Positions 8,767 to 20,280 of a stretch of 21,155 bases of DNA are shown here, one piece after another. A program made the position numbers and the translations under genes. Within the stretch, counting starts at the first letter, position 1; each line of letters opens with the position of its first letter. Source of the DNA: Aphanomyces cochlioides. Its lineage: Eukaryota; Oomycota; Saprolegniomycetes; Saprolegniales; Verrucalvaceae. Location of the stretch: contig JAHQRK010000093.1 in assembly GCA_019828595.1 (NCBI GenBank), positions 1 to 21,155 on the forward strand, in the 5' to 3' direction. Under the pieces are notes generated by a model, which did not search any database, had not been told where the DNA came from, and saw only the letters and a program-made list of their open reading frames with translations.

Positions 8767-9208
8767 ACTTCCTCCTGTTTTCCCGTCAAACACAAATACA
8801 AAATTTTATCGTCACGCACACACATCGACACACTATTTCACCCCTCACACACACCACGCGCTCACACAAACCATATCCTACACACCACTCTCATACCGCA
8901 CAACCCTGCTATCTAACACCACAGCGAACATTCTCTTGCCTTACCCACGTCAGCCATCTCGGCTTGACATTAGTCTTCAGCAGACACAAGCATGGCCAAG
9001 TCTCTGGCCGTTCATAGCCAAACAGAGGCATGCACACAAACTCAACGAGCGAGCTTGTGCAGTCTATGAAATTGATGTGTTTTTAAAGATGAAAAGAAGT
9101 GGCCACGACTCGTGGTATTGGTGTAAACATGGCAGGTCGGACGTTAAAATGGCAGGCGGGAGAATGGAAAAAGTTGGAAAGTGGAGGGAGAAAAAAAGTG
9201 GAAAAAGA

Positions 9209-9280
9209 TAGCACTTCTTGGTTTCGATCCAAGGACCTTTGGGTTATGAGCCCAACACGCTTCCTCTGCGCCAAAGTGCT
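9209..9280 (-). tRNA. tRNA-iMet: tRNA-iMet(CAT), copy 19
   Basis: Exact consensus. Terminator runs T5 and T7 are separated by CCAC, one C fewer than usual. Confidence 0.93.
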
Positions 9281-9722
9281 ACTTCCTCCTGTTTTCCCGT
9301 CAAACACAAATACAAAATTTTATCGTCACGCACACACATCGACACACTATTTCACCCCTCACACACACCACGCGCTCACACAAACCATATCCTACACACC
9401 ACTCTCATACCGCACAACCCTGCTATCTAACACCACAGCGAACATTCTCTTGCCTTACCCACGTCAGCCATCTCGGCTTGACATTAGTCTTCAGCAGACA
9501 CAAGCATGGCCAAGTCTCTGGCCGTTCATAGCCAAACAGAGGCATGCACACAAACTCAACGAGCGAGCTTGTGCAGTCTATGAAATTGATGTGTTTTTAA
9601 AGATGAAAGAAGTGGCCACGACTCGTGGTATTGGTGTAAACATGGCAGGTCGGACGTTAAAATGGCAGGCGGGAGAATGGAAAAAGTTGGAAAGTGGAGG
9701 GAGAAAAAAAGTGGGAAAAAGA

Positions 9723-9794
9723 TAGCACTTCTTGGTTTCGATCCAAGGACCTTTGGGTTATGAGCCCAACACGCTTCCTCTGCGCCAAAGTGCT
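9723..9794 (-). tRNA. tRNA-iMet: tRNA-iMet(CAT), copy 20
   Basis: Exact consensus. Terminator runs are T5 near and T7 far. Confidence 0.93.
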
Positions 9795-10237
9795 ACTTCC
9801 TCCTGTTTTCCCGTCAAACACAAATACAAAATTTTATCGTCACGCACACACATCGACACACTATTTCACCCCTCACACACACCACGCGCTCACACAAACC
9901 ATATCCTACACACCACTCTCATACCGCACAACCCTGCTATCTAACACCACAGCGAACATTCTCTTGCCTTACCCACGTCAGCCATCTCGGCTTGACATTA
10001 GTCTTCAGCAGACACAAGCATGGCCAAGTCTCTGGCCGTTCATAGCCAAACAGAGGCATGCACACAAACTCAACGAGCGAGCTTGTGCAGTCTATGAAAT
10101 TGATGTGTTTTTAAAGATGAAAAGAAGTGGCCACGACTCGTGGTATTGGTGTAAACATGGCAGGTCGGACGTTAAAATGGCAGGCGGGAGAATGGAAAAA
10201 GTTGGAAAGTGGAGGGAGAAAAAAAAGTGGGAAAAGA

Positions 10238-10309
10238 TAGCACTTCTTGGTTTCGATCCAAGGACCTTTGGGTTATGAGCCCAACACGCTTCCTCTGCGC
10301 CAAAGTGCT
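10238..10309 (-). tRNA. tRNA-iMet: tRNA-iMet(CAT), copy 21
   Basis: Exact consensus. Terminator runs are T4 near and T8 far. Confidence 0.93.
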
Positions 10310-10751
10310 ACTTCCTCCTGTTTTCCCGTCAAACACAAATACAAAATTTTATCGTCACGCACACACATCGACACACTATTTCACCCCTCACACACACCAC
10401 GCGCTCACACAAACCATATCCTACACACCACTCTCATACCGCACAACCCTGCTATCTAACACCACAGCGAACATTCTCTTGCCTTACCCACGTCAGCCAT
10501 CTCGGCTTGACATTAGTCTTCAGCAGACACAAGCATGGCCAAGTCTCTGGCCGTTCATAGCCAAACAGAGGCATGCACACAAACTCAACGAGCGAGCTTG
10601 TGCAGTCTATGAAATTGATGTGTTTTTAAAGATGAAAAGAAGTGGCCACGACTCGTGGTATTGGTGTAAACATGGCAGGTCGGACGTTAAAATGGCAGGC
10701 GGGAGAATGGAAAAAGTTGGAAAGTGGAGGGAGAAAAAAAGTGGGAAAAGA

Positions 10752-10823
10752 TAGCACTTCTTGGTTTCGATCCAAGGACCTTTGGGTTATGAGCCCAACA
10801 CGCTTCCTCTGCGCCAAAGTGCT
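10752..10823 (-). tRNA. tRNA-iMet: tRNA-iMet(CAT), copy 22
   Basis: Exact consensus. Terminator runs are T4 near and T7 far. Confidence 0.93.
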
Positions 10824-11264
10824 ACTTCCTCCTGTTTTCCCGTCAAACACAAATACAAAATTTTATCGTCACGCACACACATCGACACACTATTTCACCC
10901 CTCACACACACCACGCGCTCACACAAACCATATCCTACACACCACTCTCATACCGCACAACCCTGCTATCTAACACCACAGCGAACATTCTCTTGCCTTA
11001 CCCACGTCAGCCATCTCGGCTTGACATTAGTCTTCAGCAGACACAAGCATGGCCAAGTCTCTGGCCGTTCATAGCCAAACAGAGGCATGCACACAAACTC
11101 AACGAGCGAGCTTGTGCAGTCTATGAAATTGATGTGTTTTTAAAGATGAAAAGAAGTGGCCACGACTCGTGGTATTGGTGTAAACATGGCAGGTCGGACG
11201 TTAAAATGGCAGGCGGGAGAATGGAAAAAGTTGGAAAGTGGAGGAGAAAAAAAGTGGGAAAAGA

Positions 11265-11336
11265 TAGCACTTCTTGGTTTCGATCCAAGGACCTTTGGGT
11301 TATGAGCCCAACACGCTTCCTCTGCGCCAAAGTGCT
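11265..11336 (-). tRNA. tRNA-iMet: tRNA-iMet(CAT), copy 23
   Basis: Exact consensus. Runs are T4 near and T7 far. The plus-strand flank has gaggag rather than gagggag. Confidence 0.93.
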
Positions 11337-11778
11337 ACTTCCTCCTGTTTTCCCGTCAAACACAAATACAAAATTTTATCGTCACGCACACACATCGACA
11401 CACTATTTCACCCCTCACACACACCACGCGCTCACACAAACCATATCCTACACACCACTCTCATACCGCACAACCCTGCTATCTAACACCACAGCGAACA
11501 TTCTCTTGCCTTACCCACGTCAGCCATCTCGGCTTGACATTAGTCTTCAGCAGACACAAGCATGGCCAAGTCTCTGGCCGTTCATAGCCAAACAGAGGCA
11601 TGCACACAAACTCAACGAGCGAGCTTGTGCAGTCTATGAAATTGATGTGTTTTTAAAGATGAAAAGAAGTGGCCACGACTCGTGGTATTGGTGTAAACAT
11701 GGCAGGTCGGACGTTAAAATGGCAGGCGGGAGAATGGAAAAAGTTGGAAAGTGAAGGAGAAAAAAAGTGGGAAAAAGA

Positions 11779-11850
11779 TAGCACTTCTTGGTTTCGATCC
11801 AAGGACCTTTGGGTTATGAGCCCAACACGCTTCCTCTGCGCCAAAGTGCT
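11779..11850 (-). tRNA. tRNA-iMet: tRNA-iMet(CAT), copy 24
   Basis: Exact consensus. Runs are T5 near and T7 far. The flank carries a G-to-A change (gtgaagg) seen in no other unit. Confidence 0.93.
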
Positions 11851-12291
11851 ACTTCCTCCTGTTTTCCCGTCAAACACAAATACAAAATTTTATCGTCACG
11901 CACACACATCGACACACTATTTCACCCCTCACACACACCACGCGCTCACACAAACCATATCCTACACACCACTCTCATACCGCACAACCCTGCTATCTAA
12001 CACCACAGCGAACATTCTCTTGCCTTACCCACGTCAGCCATCTCGGCTTGACATTAGTCTTCAGCAGACACAAGCATGGCCAAGTCTCTGGCCGTTCATA
12101 GCCAAACAGAGGCATGCACACAAACTCAACGAGCGAGCTTGTGCAGTCTATGAAATTGATGTGTTTTTAAAGATGAAAAGAAGTGGCCACGACTCGTGGT
12201 ATTGGTGTAAACATGGCAGGTCGGACGTTAAAATGGCAGGCGGGAGAATGGAAAAAGTTGGAAAGTGGAGGAGAAAAAAGTGGGAAAAAGA

Positions 12292-12363
12292 TAGCACTTC
12301 TTGGTTTCGATCCAAGGACCTTTGGGTTATGAGCCCAACACGCTTCCTCTGCGCCAAAGTGCT
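12292..12363 (-). tRNA. tRNA-iMet: tRNA-iMet(CAT), copy 25
   Basis: Exact consensus. Runs are T5 near and T6 far, with the gaggag flank. Confidence 0.93.
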
Positions 12364-12805
12364 ACTTCCTCCTGTTTTCCCGTCAAACACAAATACAAAA
12401 TTTTATCGTCACGCACACACATCGACACACTATTTCACCCCTCACACACACCACGCGCTCACACAAACCATATCCTACACACCACTCTCATACCGCACAA
12501 CCCTGCTATCTAACACCACAGCGAACATTCTCTTGCCTTACCCACGTCAGCCATCTCGGCTTGACATTAGTCTTCAGCAGACACAAGCATGGCCAAGTCT
12601 CTGGCCGTTCATAGCCAAACAGAGGCATGCACACAAACTCAACGAGCGAGCTTGTGCAGTCTATGAAATTGATGTGTTTTTAAAGATGAAAAGAAGTGGC
12701 CACGACTCGTGGTATTGGTGTAAACATGGCAGGTCGGACGTTAAAATGGCAGGCGGGAGAATGGAAAAAGTTGGAAAGTGGAGGAGAGAAAAAGTGGGAA
12801 AAAGA

Positions 12806-12877
12806 TAGCACTTCTTGGTTTCGATCCAAGGACCTTTGGGTTATGAGCCCAACACGCTTCCTCTGCGCCAAAGTGCT
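12806..12877 (-). tRNA. tRNA-iMet: tRNA-iMet(CAT), copy 26
   Basis: Exact consensus. Runs are T5 near and T5 far, with an extra ag in the flank (gaggagag). Confidence 0.93.
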
Positions 12878-13319
12878 ACTTCCTCCTGTTTTCCCGTCAA
12901 ACACAAATACAAAATTTTATCGTCACGCACACACATCGACACACTATTTCACCCCTCACACACACCACGCGCTCACACAAACCATATCCTACACACCACT
13001 CTCATACCGCACAACCCTGCTATCTAACACCACAGCGAACATTCTCTTGCCTTACCCACGTCAGCCATCTCGGCTTGACATTAGTCTTCAGCAGACACAA
13101 GCATGGCCAAGTCTCTGGCCGTTCATAGCCAAACAGAGGCATGCACACAAACTCAACGAGCGAGCTTGTGCAGTCTATGAAATTGATGTGTTTTTAAAGA
13201 TGAAAAGAAGTGGCCACGACTCGTGGTATTGGTGTAAACATGGCAGGTCGGACGTTAAAATGGCAGGCGGGAGAATGGAAAAAGTTGGAAAGTGGAGGGA
13301 GAAAAAAAGTGGGAAAAGA

Positions 13320-13391
13320 TAGCACTTCTTGGTTTCGATCCAAGGACCTTTGGGTTATGAGCCCAACACGCTTCCTCTGCGCCAAAGTGCT
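13320..13391 (-). tRNA. tRNA-iMet: tRNA-iMet(CAT), copy 27
   Basis: Exact consensus. Terminator runs are T4 near and T7 far. Confidence 0.93.
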
Positions 13392-13834
13392 ACTTCCTCC
13401 TGTTTTCCCGTCAAACACAAATACAAAATTTTATCGTCACGCACACACATCGACACACTATTTCACCCCTCACACACACCACGCGCTCACACAAACCATA
13501 TCCTACACACCACTCTCATACCGCACAACCCTGCTATCTAACACCACAGCGAACATTCTCTTGCCTTACCCACGTCAGCCATCTCGGCTTGACATTAGTC
13601 TTCAGCAGACACAAGCATGGCCAAGTCTCTGGCCGTTCATAGCCAAACAGAGGCATGCACACAAACTCAACGAGCGAGCTTGTGCAGTCTATGAAATTGA
13701 TGTGTTTTTAAAGATGAAAAGAAGTGGCCACGACTCGTGGTATTGGTGTAAACATGGCAGGTCGGACGTTAAAATGGCAGGCGGGAGAATGGAAAAAGTT
13801 GGAAAGTGGAGGGAGAAAAAAAGTGGGAAAAAGA

Positions 13835-13906
13835 TAGCACTTCTTGGTTTCGATCCAAGGACCTTTGGGTTATGAGCCCAACACGCTTCCTCTGCGCCAA
13901 AGTGCT
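13835..13906 (-). tRNA. tRNA-iMet: tRNA-iMet(CAT), copy 28
   Basis: Exact consensus. Runs are T5 near and T7 far. Its upstream spacer carries cgaacatccctcttg near 14,065-14,080, a variant of the core cgaacattctcttg. Confidence 0.93.
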
Positions 13907-14347
13907 ACTTCCTCCTGTTTTCCCGTCAAACACAAATACAAAATTTTATCGTCACGCACACACATCGACACACTATTTCACCCCTCACACACACCACGCG
14001 CTCACACAAACCATATCCTACACACCACTCTCATACCGCACAACCCTGCTATCTAACACCACAGCGAACATCCCTCTTGCCTTACCCACGTCAGCCATCT
14101 CGGCTTGACATTAGTCTTCAGCAGACACAAGCATGGCCAAGTCTCTGGCCGTTCATAGCCAAACAGAGGCATGCACACAAACTCAACGAGCGAGCTTGTG
14201 CAGTCTATGAAATTGATGTGTTTTTAAAGATGAAAAGAAGTGGCCACGACTCGTGGTATTGGTGTAAACATGGCAGGTCGGACGTTAAAATGGCAGGCGG
14301 GAGAATGGAAAAAGTTGGAAAGTGGAGGAGAAAAAAGTGGGAAAAGA

Positions 14348-14419
14348 TAGCACTTCTTGGTTTCGATCCAAGGACCTTTGGGTTATGAGCCCAACACGCT
14401 TCCTCTGCGCCAAAGTGCT
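14348..14419 (-). tRNA. tRNA-iMet: tRNA-iMet(CAT), copy 29
   Basis: Exact consensus. Runs are T4 near and T6 far; this is the last copy with T4. Its upstream spacer carries two variants otherwise seen in the left part of the array. Confidence 0.93.
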
Positions 14420-14806
14420 ACTTCCTCCTGTTTTCCCGTCAAACACAAATACAAAATTTTATCGTCACGCACACACATCGACACACTATTTCACCCTCAC
14501 ACACACCACGCGCTCACACAAACCATATCCTACACACCACTCTCATACCGCACAACCCTGCTATCTAACACCACAGCGAACATTCTCTTGCCTTACCCAC
14601 GTCAGCCATCTGGCTTGACATTAGTCTTCAGCAGACACAAGCATGGCCAAGTCTCTGGCCGTTCATAGCCAAACAGAGGCATGCACACAAACTCAACGAG
14701 CGAGCTTGTGCAGTCTATGAAATTGATGTGTTTTTAAAGATGAAAAGAAGTGGCCACGACTCGTGGTATTGGTGTAAACATGGCAGGTCGGACGTTAAAA
14801 TGGCAG

Positions 14807-14859
14807 GTGGAAAAAGTTGGAAAGTGGAAGTGGAGGAGAGAAAAAAAGTGGGAAAAAGA
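14807..14859 (-). terminator. Rearranged purine/terminator tract
   Basis: In this unit the segment usually reading ggcaggcgggagaatgg has lost about 11 bases (ggcaggtgg), and gtgga is partly duplicated to the right (gtggaagtggagg). The near run T5 (14,853-14,857) and far run T7 are kept, so termination should still work. The loss and gain nearly cancel, leaving a unit of 512 bp. Confidence 0.6.
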
Positions 14860-14931
14860 TAGCACTTCTTGGTTTCGATCCAAGGACCTTTGGGTTATGA
14901 GCCCAACACGCTTCCTCTGCGCCAAAGTGCT
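14860..14931 (-). tRNA. tRNA-iMet: tRNA-iMet(CAT), copy 30
   Basis: Exact consensus, despite the rearranged purine tract immediately beyond its terminator. Runs are T5 near and T7 far. Confidence 0.93.
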
Positions 14932-15373
14932 ACTTCCTCCTGTTTTCCCGTCAAACACAAATACAAAATTTTATCGTCACGCACACACATCGACACACTA
15001 TTTCACCCCTCACACACACCACGCGCTCACACAAACCATATCCTACACACCACTCTCATACCGCACAACCCTGCTATCTAACACCACAGCGAACATTCTC
15101 TTGCCTTACCCACGTCAGCCATCTCGGCTTGACATTAGTCTTCAGCAGACACAAGCATGGCCAAGTCTCTGGCCGTTCATAGCCAAACAGAGGCATGCAC
15201 ACAAACTCAACGAGCGAGCTTGTGCAGTCTATGAAATTGATGTGTTTTTAAAGATGAAAAGAAGTGGCCACGACTCGTGGTATTGGTGTAAACATGGCAG
15301 GTCGGACGTTAAAATGGCAGGCGGGAGAATGGAAAAAGTTGGAAAGTGGAGGAGAAAAAAAGTGGGAAAAAGA

Positions 15374-15445
15374 TAGCACTTCTTGGTTTCGATCCAAGGA
15401 CCTTTGGGTTATGAGCCCAACACGCTTCCTCTGCGCCAAAGTGCT
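15374..15445 (-). tRNA. tRNA-iMet: tRNA-iMet(CAT), copy 31
   Basis: Exact consensus. Terminator runs are T5 near and T7 far. Confidence 0.93.
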
Positions 15446-15888
15446 ACTTCCTCCTGTTTTCCCGTCAAACACAAATACAAAATTTTATCGTCACGCACAC
15501 ACATCGACACACTATTTCACCCCTCACACACACCACGCGCTCACACAAACCATATCCTACACACCACTCTCATACCGCACAACCCTGCTATCTAACACCA
15601 CAGCGAACATTCTCTTGCCTTACCCACGTCAGCCATCTCGGCTTGACATTAGTCTTCAGCAGACACAAGCATGGCCAAGTCTCTGGCCGTTCATAGCCAA
15701 ACAGAGGCATGCACACAAACTCAACGAGCGAGCTTGTGCAGTCTATGAAATTGATGTGTTTTTAAAGATGAAAAGAAGTGGCCATGACTCGTGGTATTGG
15801 TGTAAACATGGCAGGTCGGACGTTAAAATGGCAGGCGGGAGAATGGAAAAAGTTGGAAAGTGGAGGGAGAAAAAAAGTGGGAAAAAGA

Positions 15889-15960
15889 TAGCACTTCTTG
15901 GTTTCGATCCAAGGACCTTTGGGTTATGAGCCCAACACGCTTCCTCTGCGCCAAAGTGCT
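15889..15960 (-). tRNA. tRNA-iMet: tRNA-iMet(CAT), copy 32
   Basis: Exact consensus. Runs are T5 near and T7 far. The adjacent spacer on the left has the CpG-to-TpG change at 15,785. Confidence 0.93.
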
Positions 15961-16398
15961 ACTTCCTCCTGTTTTCCCGTCAAACACAAATACAAAATTT
16001 TATCGTCACGCACACACATCGACACACTATTTCACCCCTCACACACACCACGCGCTCACACAAACCATATCCTACACACCACTCTCATACCGCACAACCC
16101 TGCTATCTAACACCACAGCGAACATTCTCTTGCCTTACCCACGTCAGCCATCTCGGCTTGACATTAGTCTTCAGCAGACACAAGCATGGCCAAGTCTCTG
16201 GCCGTTCATAGCCAAACAGAGGCATGCACACAAACTCAACGAGCGAGCTTGTGCAGTCTATGAAATTGATGTGTTTTTAAAGATGAAAAGAAGTGGCCAC
16301 GACTCGTGGTATTGGTGTAAACATGGCAGGTCGGACGTTAAAATGGCAGGCGGGAGAATGGAAAAAGTTGGAAAGTGGAGGAGAAAGTGGGAAAAAGA

Positions 16399-16470
16399 TA
16401 GCACTTCTTGGTTTCGATCCAAGGACCTTTGGGTTATGAGCCCAACACGCTTCCTCTGCGCCAAAGTGCT
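16399..16470 (-). tRNA. tRNA-iMet: tRNA-iMet(CAT), copy 33
   Basis: Exact consensus. The far terminator run has shrunk to T3 while the near run stays T5, giving a 510-bp unit. Confidence 0.93.
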
Positions 16471-16912
16471 ACTTCCTCCTGTTTTCCCGTCAAACACAAA
16501 TACAAAATTTTATCGTCACGCACACACATCGACACACTATTTCACCCCTCACACACACCACGCGCTCACACAAACCATATCCTACACACCACTCTCATAC
16601 CGCACAACCCTGCTATCTAACACCACAGCGAACATTCTCTTGCCTTACCCACGTCAGCCATCTCGGCTTGACATTAGTCTTCAGCAGACACAAGCATGGC
16701 CAAGTCTCTGGCCGTTCATAGCCAAACAGAGGCATGCACACAAACTCAACGAGCGAGCTTGTGCAGTCTATGAAATTGATGTGTTTTTAAAGATGAAAAG
16801 AAGTGGCCATGACTCGTGGTATTGGTGTAAACATGGCAGGTCGGACGTTAAAATGGCAGGCGGGAGAATGGAAAAAGTTGGAAAGTGGAGGGAAAAAAAA
16901 GTGGGAAAAAGA

Positions 16913-16984
16913 TAGCACTTCTTGGTTTCGATCCAAGGACCTTTGGGTTATGAGCCCAACACGCTTCCTCTGCGCCAAAGTGCT
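16913..16984 (-). tRNA. tRNA-iMet: tRNA-iMet(CAT), copy 34
   Basis: Exact consensus. Runs are T5 near and T8 far; the usual g in ggagaaa is lost (ggaaaaaaaa). Confidence 0.93.
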
Positions 16985-17425
16985 ACTTCCTCCTGTTTTC
17001 CCGTCAAACACAAATACAAAATTTTATCGTCACGCACACACATCGACACACTATTTCACCCCTCACACACACCACGCGCTCACACAAACCATATCCTACA
17101 CACCACTCTCATACCGCACAACCCTGCTATCTAACACCACAGCGAACATTCTCTTGCCTTACCCACGTCAGCCATCTCGGCTTGACATTAGTCTTCAGCA
17201 GACACAAGCATGGCCAAGTCTCTGGCCGTTCATAGCCAAACAGAGGCATGCACACAAACTCAACGAGCGAGCTTGTGCAGTCTATGAAATTGATGTGTTT
17301 TTAAAGATGAAAAGAAGTGGCCACGACTCGTGGTATTGGTGTAAACATGGCAGGTCGGACGTTAAAATGGCAGGCGGGAGAATGGAAAAAGTTGGAAAGT
17401 GGAGGGAGGAAAAAGTGGAAAAAGA

Positions 17426-17497
17426 TAGCACTTCTTGGTTTCGATCCAAGGACCTTTGGGTTATGAGCCCAACACGCTTCCTCTGCGCCAAAGTGCT
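17426..17497 (-). tRNA. tRNA-iMet: tRNA-iMet(CAT), copy 35
   Basis: Exact consensus. Runs are T5 near and T5 far, with CCAC between them; the flank reads gagggagg. Confidence 0.93.
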
Positions 17498-17940
17498 ACT
17501 TCCTCCTGTTTTCCCGTCAAACACAAATACAAAATTTTATCGTCACGCACACACATCGACACACTATTTCACCCCTCACACACACCACGCGCTCACACAA
17601 ACCATATCCTACACACCACTCTCATACCGCACAACCCTGCTATCTAACACCACAGCGAACATTCTCTTGCCTTACCCACGTCAGCCATCTCGGCTTGACA
17701 TTAGTCTTCAGCAGACACAAGCATGGCCAAGTCTCTGGCCGTTCATAGCCAAACAGAGGCATGCACACAAACTCAACGAGCGAGCTTGTGCAGTCTATGA
17801 AATTGATGTGTTTTTAAAGATGAAAAGAAGTGGCCACGACTCGTGGTATTGGTGTAAACATGGCAGGTCGGACGTTAAAATGGCAGGCGGGAGAATGGAA
17901 AAAGTTGGAAAGTGGAGGAGGAAAAAAAGTGGGAAAAAGA

Positions 17941-18012
17941 TAGCACTTCTTGGTTTCGATCCAAGGACCTTTGGGTTATGAGCCCAACACGCTTCCTCTG
18001 CGCCAAAGTGCT
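17941..18012 (-). tRNA. tRNA-iMet: tRNA-iMet(CAT), copy 36
   Basis: Exact consensus. Runs are T5 near and T7 far; the flank reads gaggagg. Confidence 0.93.
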
Positions 18013-18455
18013 ACTTCCTCCTGTTTTCCCGTCAAACACAAATACAAAATTTTATCGTCACGCACACACATCGACACACTATTTCACCCCTCACACACAC
18101 CACGCGCTCACACAAACCATATCCTACACACCACTCTCATACCGCACAACCCTGCTATCTAACACCACAGCGAACATTCTCTTGCCTTACCCACGTCAGC
18201 CATCTCGGCTTGACATTAGTCTTCAGCAGACACAAGCATGGCCAAGTCTCTGGCCGTTCATAGCCAAACAGAGGCATGCACACAAACTCAACGAGCGAGC
18301 TTGTGCAGTCTATGAAATTGATGTGTTTTTAAAGATGAAAAGAAGTGGCCACGACTCGTGGTATTGGTGTAAACATGGCAGGTCGGACGTTAAAATGGCA
18401 GGCGGGAGAATGGAAAAAGTTGGAAAGTGGAGGGAGAAAAAAAGTGGGAAAAAGA

Positions 18456-18527
18456 TAGCACTTCTTGGTTTCGATCCAAGGACCTTTGGGTTATGAGCCC
18501 AACACGCTTCCTCTGCGCCAAAGTGCT
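18456..18527 (-). tRNA. tRNA-iMet: tRNA-iMet(CAT), copy 37
   Basis: Exact consensus. Terminator runs are T5 near and T7 far. Confidence 0.93.
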
Positions 18528-18970
18528 ACTTCCTCCTGTTTTCCCGTCAAACACAAATACAAAATTTTATCGTCACGCACACACATCGACACACTATTTC
18601 ACCCCTCACACACACCACGCGCTCACACAAACCATATCCTACACACCACTCTCATACCGCACAACCCTGCTATCTAACACCACAGCGAACATTCTCTTGC
18701 CTTACCCACGTCAGCCATCTCGGCTTGACATTAGTCTTCAGCAGACACAAGCATGGCCAAGTCTCTGGCCGTTCATAGCCAAACAGAGGCATGCACACAA
18801 ACTCAACGAGCGAGCTTGTGCAGTCTATGAAATTGATGTGTTTTTAAAGATGAAAAGAAGTGGCCACGACTCGTGGTATTGGTGTAAACATGGCAGGTCG
18901 GACGTTAAAATGGCAGGCGGGAGAATGGAAAAAGTTGGAAAGTGGAGGGAGAAAAAAAATTGGAAAAAGA

Positions 18971-19042
18971 TAGCACTTCTTGGTTTCGATCCAAGGACCT
19001 TTGGGTTATGAGCCCAACACGCTTCCTCTGCGCCAAAGTGCT
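18971..19042 (-). tRNA. tRNA-iMet: tRNA-iMet(CAT), copy 38
   Basis: Exact consensus. Runs are T5 near and T8 far, with a G-to-T change between them on the plus strand (attgg). Its upstream spacer has lost 2 bp near 19,132 (cacgctcac for cacgcgctcac). Confidence 0.93.
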
Positions 19043-19479
19043 ACTTCCTCCTGTTTTCCCGTCAAACACAAATACAAAATTTTATCGTCACGCACACACA
19101 TCGACACACTATTTCACCCCTCACACACACCACGCTCACACAAACCATATCCTACACACCACTCTCATACCGCACAACCCTGCTATCTAACACCACAGCG
19201 AACATTCTCTTGCCTTACCCACGTCAGCCATCTCGGCTTGACATTAGTCTTCAGCAGACACAAGCATGGCCAAGTCTCTGGCCGTTCATAGCCAAACAGA
19301 GGCATGCACACAAACTCAACGAGCGAGCTTGTGCAGTCTATGAAATTGATGTGTTTTTAAAGATGAAAAGAAGTGGCCACGACTCGTGGTATTGGTGTAA
19401 ACATGGCAGGTCGGACGTTAAAATGGCAGGCGGGAGAATGGAAAAAGTTGGAAAGTGGAGGGAGAAAGTGGGAAAAAGA

Positions 19480-19551
19480 TAGCACTTCTTGGTTTCGATC
19501 CAAGGACCTTTGGGTTATGAGCCCAACACGCTTCCTCTGCGCCAAAGTGCT
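19480..19551 (-). tRNA. tRNA-iMet: tRNA-iMet(CAT), copy 39
   Basis: Exact consensus. The far terminator run is T3, as in copies 7 and 33; the near run is T5. Confidence 0.93.
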
Positions 19552-19992
19552 ACTTCCTCCTGTTTTCCCGTCAAACACAAATACAAAATTTTATCGTCAC
19601 GCACACACATCGACACACTATTTCACCCCTCACACACACCACGCGCTCACACAAACCATATCCTACACACCACTCTCATACCGCACAACCCTGCTATCTA
19701 ACACCACAGCGAACATTCTCTTGCCTTACCCACGTCAGCCATCTCGGCTTGACATTAGTCTTCAGCAGACACAAGCATGGCCAAGTCTCTGGCCGTTCAT
19801 AGCCAAACAGAGGCATGCACACAAACTCAACGAGCGAGCTTGTGCAGTCTATGAAATTGATGTGTTTTTAAAGATGAAAAGAAGTGGCCACGACTCGTGG
19901 TATTGGTGTAAACATGGCAGGTCGGACGTTAAAATGGCAGGCGGGAGAATGGAAAAAGTTGGAAAGTGGAGGGAGAAAAAGTGGGAAAAAGA

Positions 19993-20064
19993 TAGCACTT
20001 CTTGGTTTCGATCCAAGGACCTTTGGGTTATGAGCCCAACACGCTTCCTCTGCGCCAAAGTGCT
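19993..20064 (-). tRNA. tRNA-iMet: tRNA-iMet(CAT), copy 40
   Basis: Exact consensus and last of the uninterrupted intact series. Runs are T5 near and T5 far. Confidence 0.93.
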
Positions 20065-20280
20065 ACTTCCTCCTGTTTTCCCGTCAAACACAAATACAAA
20101 ATTTTATCGTCACGCACACACATCGACACACTATTTCACCCCTCACACACACCACGCGCTCACACAAACCATATCCTACACACCACTCTCATACCGCACA
20201 ACCCTGCTATCTAACACCACAGCGAACATTCTCTTGCCTTACCCACGTCAGCCATCTCGGCTTGACATTAGTCTTCAGCA

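Larger units (their letters stand above)
7155..20280. repeat. Homogenised core of the array (~25 near-identical units)
   Basis: Units from 7,155 to about 20,280 are nearly identical through both the tRNA and the spacer. Differences are concentrated in the purine tract just left of each tRNA (its 3' flank on the minus strand). A few isolated changes occur elsewhere, such as ccatgac for ccacgac at 15,785 and 16,810, a 2-bp loss near 19,132 and an altered tract near 14,807-14,859. This uniformity is what recent amplification or concerted evolution by unequal exchange or conversion would leave. Confidence 0.9.
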
